This document shows, one piece after another, positions 47,779-49,540 of a stretch of 49,540 bases of DNA (positions are counted from its first letter, which is position 1; the number at the start of each line of letters is the position of its first letter). Source of the DNA: Streptosporangiaceae bacterium (GTDB lineage: Bacteria > Actinomycetota > Actinomycetes > Streptosporangiales > Streptosporangiaceae); NCBI GenBank assembly GCA_019245115.1, contig JAFARZ010000293.1:1-49540 (forward strand), given 5' to 3'. The notes below the pieces were generated by a model. The model had not been told where the DNA came from, made no database searches, and saw only the letters and a program-made list of their open reading frames with translations. The position numbers and the translations under genes were made by a program.

Positions 47779-48493
47779 GCGCCCGTCTCCTGGCTATCCG
47801 CGTGTTGCCGATGTCGGCCCGTTGCCCTTGGCTGTATCCGGCCCGGTAGCCGCTGCCGGAGTAGGTGATCCGGGCCTGGCGGGTGACCGGATACGCCTCC
47901 TCCATCTGGCGGCGGATCACCACCGACCGATCGGCCAGGACCAGGGCGGTGCTGGGCCCGTCGCGGGTTTCCGCCTCGGCCGCCGCGGCGGCGCGTTCCT
48001 CGGCCGCTCTGACCCGGGCGATGACGGCGGCCGCGAACCCCAGCAGCCACGACCGCCGCCAGGCACGGACGCTGCGCACTCCGGCGGGCGGGGTGGCGGC
48101 GGTCAGGCCGTGGGCCATCTGGAGCAGCAGCGAGGTGTACAAGATGTCGGTGCGTTCCAGGTCCGAGGTGTAGCCGAAGACGTGCACGCGGGCGCCGGAT
48201 CCCTGGGGCCTGAGCAGGATGCACTGGCAGCGCAGGGCGCCGGCCAGGCCGGCCAGCAGGTGGGCGCGGACCTGGGCCCACGGGTTGGCGATGTCGATGA
48301 TCCGGCTGCCCGGCTGGTCGGTCTCGGGCCGGGTCGCGGCCAGCATGGCCCGGTCGATCCCGTACCGGGCCATCAGCTCCGCGGCCTTGGCGGTCAGCGC
48401 TTCGGCCTCAGCCGGGGTAACCCCCTCGGCCTCGGCTTTGGCCAGCAGCTTGCGGACCCGGTCCAGCAGGGCCATCGATGGTTCTGTCTGCAC
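47765..48493 (-). CDS. DUF2786 domain-containing protein
   Basis: The N-terminal DUF2786 region (LDRVRKLLAKAEAEGVTPAEAEALTAKAAELMARYGID) is recognised; its function is unknown, though homologues occur near phage and DNA-metabolism genes. A helical middle and a basic, Gly/Tyr-rich C-terminus (ITYSGSGYRAGYSQGQRADIGNTR) follow. GTG at 48493 is preferred, six bases after GGGGAGG; other starts are GTG 48499 and ATG 48475. It converges on rsmB. Confidence 0.8.
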   Translation of the reverse strand: MQTEPSMALLDRVRKLLAKAEAEGVTPAEAEALTAKAAELMARYGIDRAMLAATRPETDQPGSRIIDIANPWAQVRAHLLAGLAGALRCQCILLRPQGSGARVHVFGYTSDLERTDILYTSLLLQMAHGLTAATPPAGVRSVRAWRRSWLLGFAAAVIARVRAAEERAAAAAEAETRDGPSTALVLADRSVVIRRQMEEAYPVTRQARITYSGSGYRAGYSQGQRADIGNTRIARRRALSRA

Positions 48494-48603
48494 AAACACC
48501 CTCCCCGTTGTGCTGATCGAATTCGGGGCCGACTGTACCCGGGGGGTCTGACATTCCTTCTCACGACAGGAAGCCGCGCGAGCCGGCTTCGATCACGGCA
48601 CTC

Positions 48604-48619
48604 TACACTCGAAGCTACT
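48604..48619 (+). promoter_or_regulatory. -10 box upstream of rpe
   Basis: TACACT (48604-48609) ends ten bases before the ATG, with no Shine-Dalgarno sequence, so the 5' leader is very short or absent. Confidence 0.45.
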
Positions 48620-49303
48620 ATGGCCGTTCAGATCTCGCCGAGCATCTTGTCCGCGGACTTCGCCCGGCTCGCCGATGAGGCCGCCGCGGTCGCCCCGGCC
48701 GCGGACTGGCTGCATGTGGATGTCATGGACAACCACTTCGTGCCCAACCTGACGCTCGGTCTACCGGTCGTGGAGTCGCTGCTCAAGCACGCCACCCTGC
48801 CGGTCGACTGCCACCTTATGATCTCCGACCCGGACCGCTGGGCGCCCGCCTACGCCGAAGCCGGCGCGCGGAACGTGACGATCCACGCGGAGGCCGTGCA
48901 CGCGCCGGTGCGGACGCTGCGGGCGATACGGGCCGCGGGCGCTCGTGCCGGGCTCGCCGTCAACCCCGGCACGGCGGTGGAGCCGTACGAGGACCTGCTC
49001 GGCGAACTCGACATGCTGCTGCTGATGACCGTCGAGCCGGGCTTTGGCGGACAGCGCTTCCTCGATGTGGTCCTCCCTAAGCTCCGGCGTGCCCGCTCGA
49101 TGGTGGCCAAGCGCGGCGCCGAGGTATGGCTCCAGGTCGACGGCGGGGTGACCGAGGAGACGATCGAGCGCTGCGCGGACGCGGGCGCGGATGTGTTCGT
49201 GGCGGGCTCGGCGGTCTACGGGTCCGCTGACCCTATCGCCGCCATCCAGGCCCTGCGGGCCCAGGCCGACCGCGCCACCGCGCACGCCGCCTGGACCCCC
49301 TGA
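48620..49303 (+). CDS. rpe: Ribulose-phosphate 3-epimerase
   Basis: It interconverts ribulose and xylulose 5-phosphates. The 227-residue TIM barrel has QISPSILSADFARL, the metal ligands in WLHVDVMDNHFVPN and PVDCHLMI, MTVEPGFGGQRF, and the catalytic Asp and phosphate loop in VDGGVTEETI and FVAGSAVYG. The order fmt-rsmB-rpe is common in bacteria; here a convergent DUF2786 gene has come between rsmB and rpe. Confidence 0.95.
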   Translation: MAVQISPSILSADFARLADEAAAVAPAADWLHVDVMDNHFVPNLTLGLPVVESLLKHATLPVDCHLMISDPDRWAPAYAEAGARNVTIHAEAVHAPVRTLRAIRAAGARAGLAVNPGTAVEPYEDLLGELDMLLLMTVEPGFGGQRFLDVVLPKLRRARSMVAKRGAEVWLQVDGGVTEETIERCADAGADVFVAGSAVYGSADPIAAIQALRAQADRATAHAAWTP

Positions 49304-49414
49304 CCGTCTTTGGAGACGGCTCGCGTCGCATTCCAGGCCGGCGCCTCCCTCAAAGCTCTCGCCACCAGCCACAGCATGGAAAATAAGCGCTCTTCGGAAG
49401 CTGGTGTTTCGCAG

Positions 49415-49540
49415 TTATGCGGCGGCTGCTTTCCAGGCGGTGAGGACGGCGCGGGTTTCCTGGGGGGTTGGGGGTGTGCTGCGGGTTCGGGAAATCTGGG
49501 CGGTGATCAGGACGCGGCGGAGCTTGGTGAGCATGTCTTC
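49415..49540 (-). CDS. C-terminal fragment of a probable transposase, cut by the window edge
   Basis: The 41 visible residues read EDMLTKLRRVLITAQISR to the end QETRAVLTAWKAAAA. This ending, with LRRVLI, a Pro-rich turn, and AWKAAAA before the stop, resembles the C-terminus of transposases common in actinobacteria, as I recall it. The match is from memory and only the tail is present. The bases between it and rpe (49304-49414) hold no gene and may include the element end. Confidence 0.4.
   Translation of the reverse strand, partial: EDMLTKLRRVLITAQISRTRSTPPTPQETRAVLTAWKAAAA

Noticed and set aside
49255..49270. Further copy of the family E repeat in rpe (GGGCCCAGGCC)
   Set aside because: Only about ten bases agree and they encode the normal end of the enzyme.
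47822..49303. Long plus-strand ORF joining the DUF2786 region to rpe
   Set aside because: Its first part is the antisense of the DUF2786 gene; rpe has its own start and promoter at 48620.

Overview
The window comes from a very GC-rich actinobacterium, probably filamentous. The evidence is a BldD orthologue with all four c-di-GMP contact residues in place, an actinobacterial integration host factor, a PASTA Ser/Thr kinase next to an Rv2175c-type substrate protein, a helicase-dead PriA, and the order bldD-pyr-mihF-gmk-rpoZ-coaBC-metK-priA-def-fmt-rsmB-rpe. I cannot name the genus. Several genes have a TANNNT -10 box 6-8 bases before the start codon, which suggests leaderless transcripts.

Layout. 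1-9.4 kb: a PPi-type phosphofructokinase, a PadR regulator with a DrrA/DrrB-like ABC exporter, RidA, LysR, an MFS transporter, a DUF4262 protein, a CGNR regulator and a methyltransferase. 9.4-16.4 kb: ThiI (whose frame has lost its stop), a ClpC-N-domain protein, DAHP synthase behind a textbook attenuator (leader peptide rich in Phe/Trp/Tyr plus a perfect terminator), and a PknL-like kinase. 16.5-25 kb: a ferredoxin-reductase-type flavoprotein, an Rv2175c homologue, MetF, a GNAT, a large exported GH2 glycosidase, a HEPN protein and BldD. 26-36.5 kb: the complete UMP operon pyrR-pyrB-pyrC-carA-carB-pyrK-pyrD-pyrF, with start/stop overlaps between consecutive genes from pyrR to pyrK and a PyrR-binding hairpin that covers the pyrR ribosome-binding site. 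36.5-38.7 kb: a 2.2-kb gene-poor, repeat-rich stretch. 38.7-49.3 kb: housekeeping genes, then rpe and the edge of a probable transposase.

The genes are mostly familiar. The unusual layer is a set of short repeat families: (A) a ~80-bp nested hairpin with paired base changes, two copies; (B) a 76-bp element with two ATGGCGCCAT palindromes exactly 52 bp apart, two copies; (C) symmetric elements with TGTC boxes exactly 21 bp apart, two copies, resembling solo insertion-sequence ends; (D) a ~140-bp three-part hairpin module that supplies the C-terminal tails of PyrR and DAHP synthase; (E) a 30-bp unit inserted without breaking the frame inside LysR, PyrK and RsmB, six copies in several reading frames and both orientations. 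There are also a 24-bp minisatellite and several other tandem arrays. Families D and E look like mobile or expanding repeats that add peptide segments to conserved proteins, and are the best candidates for something undescribed.
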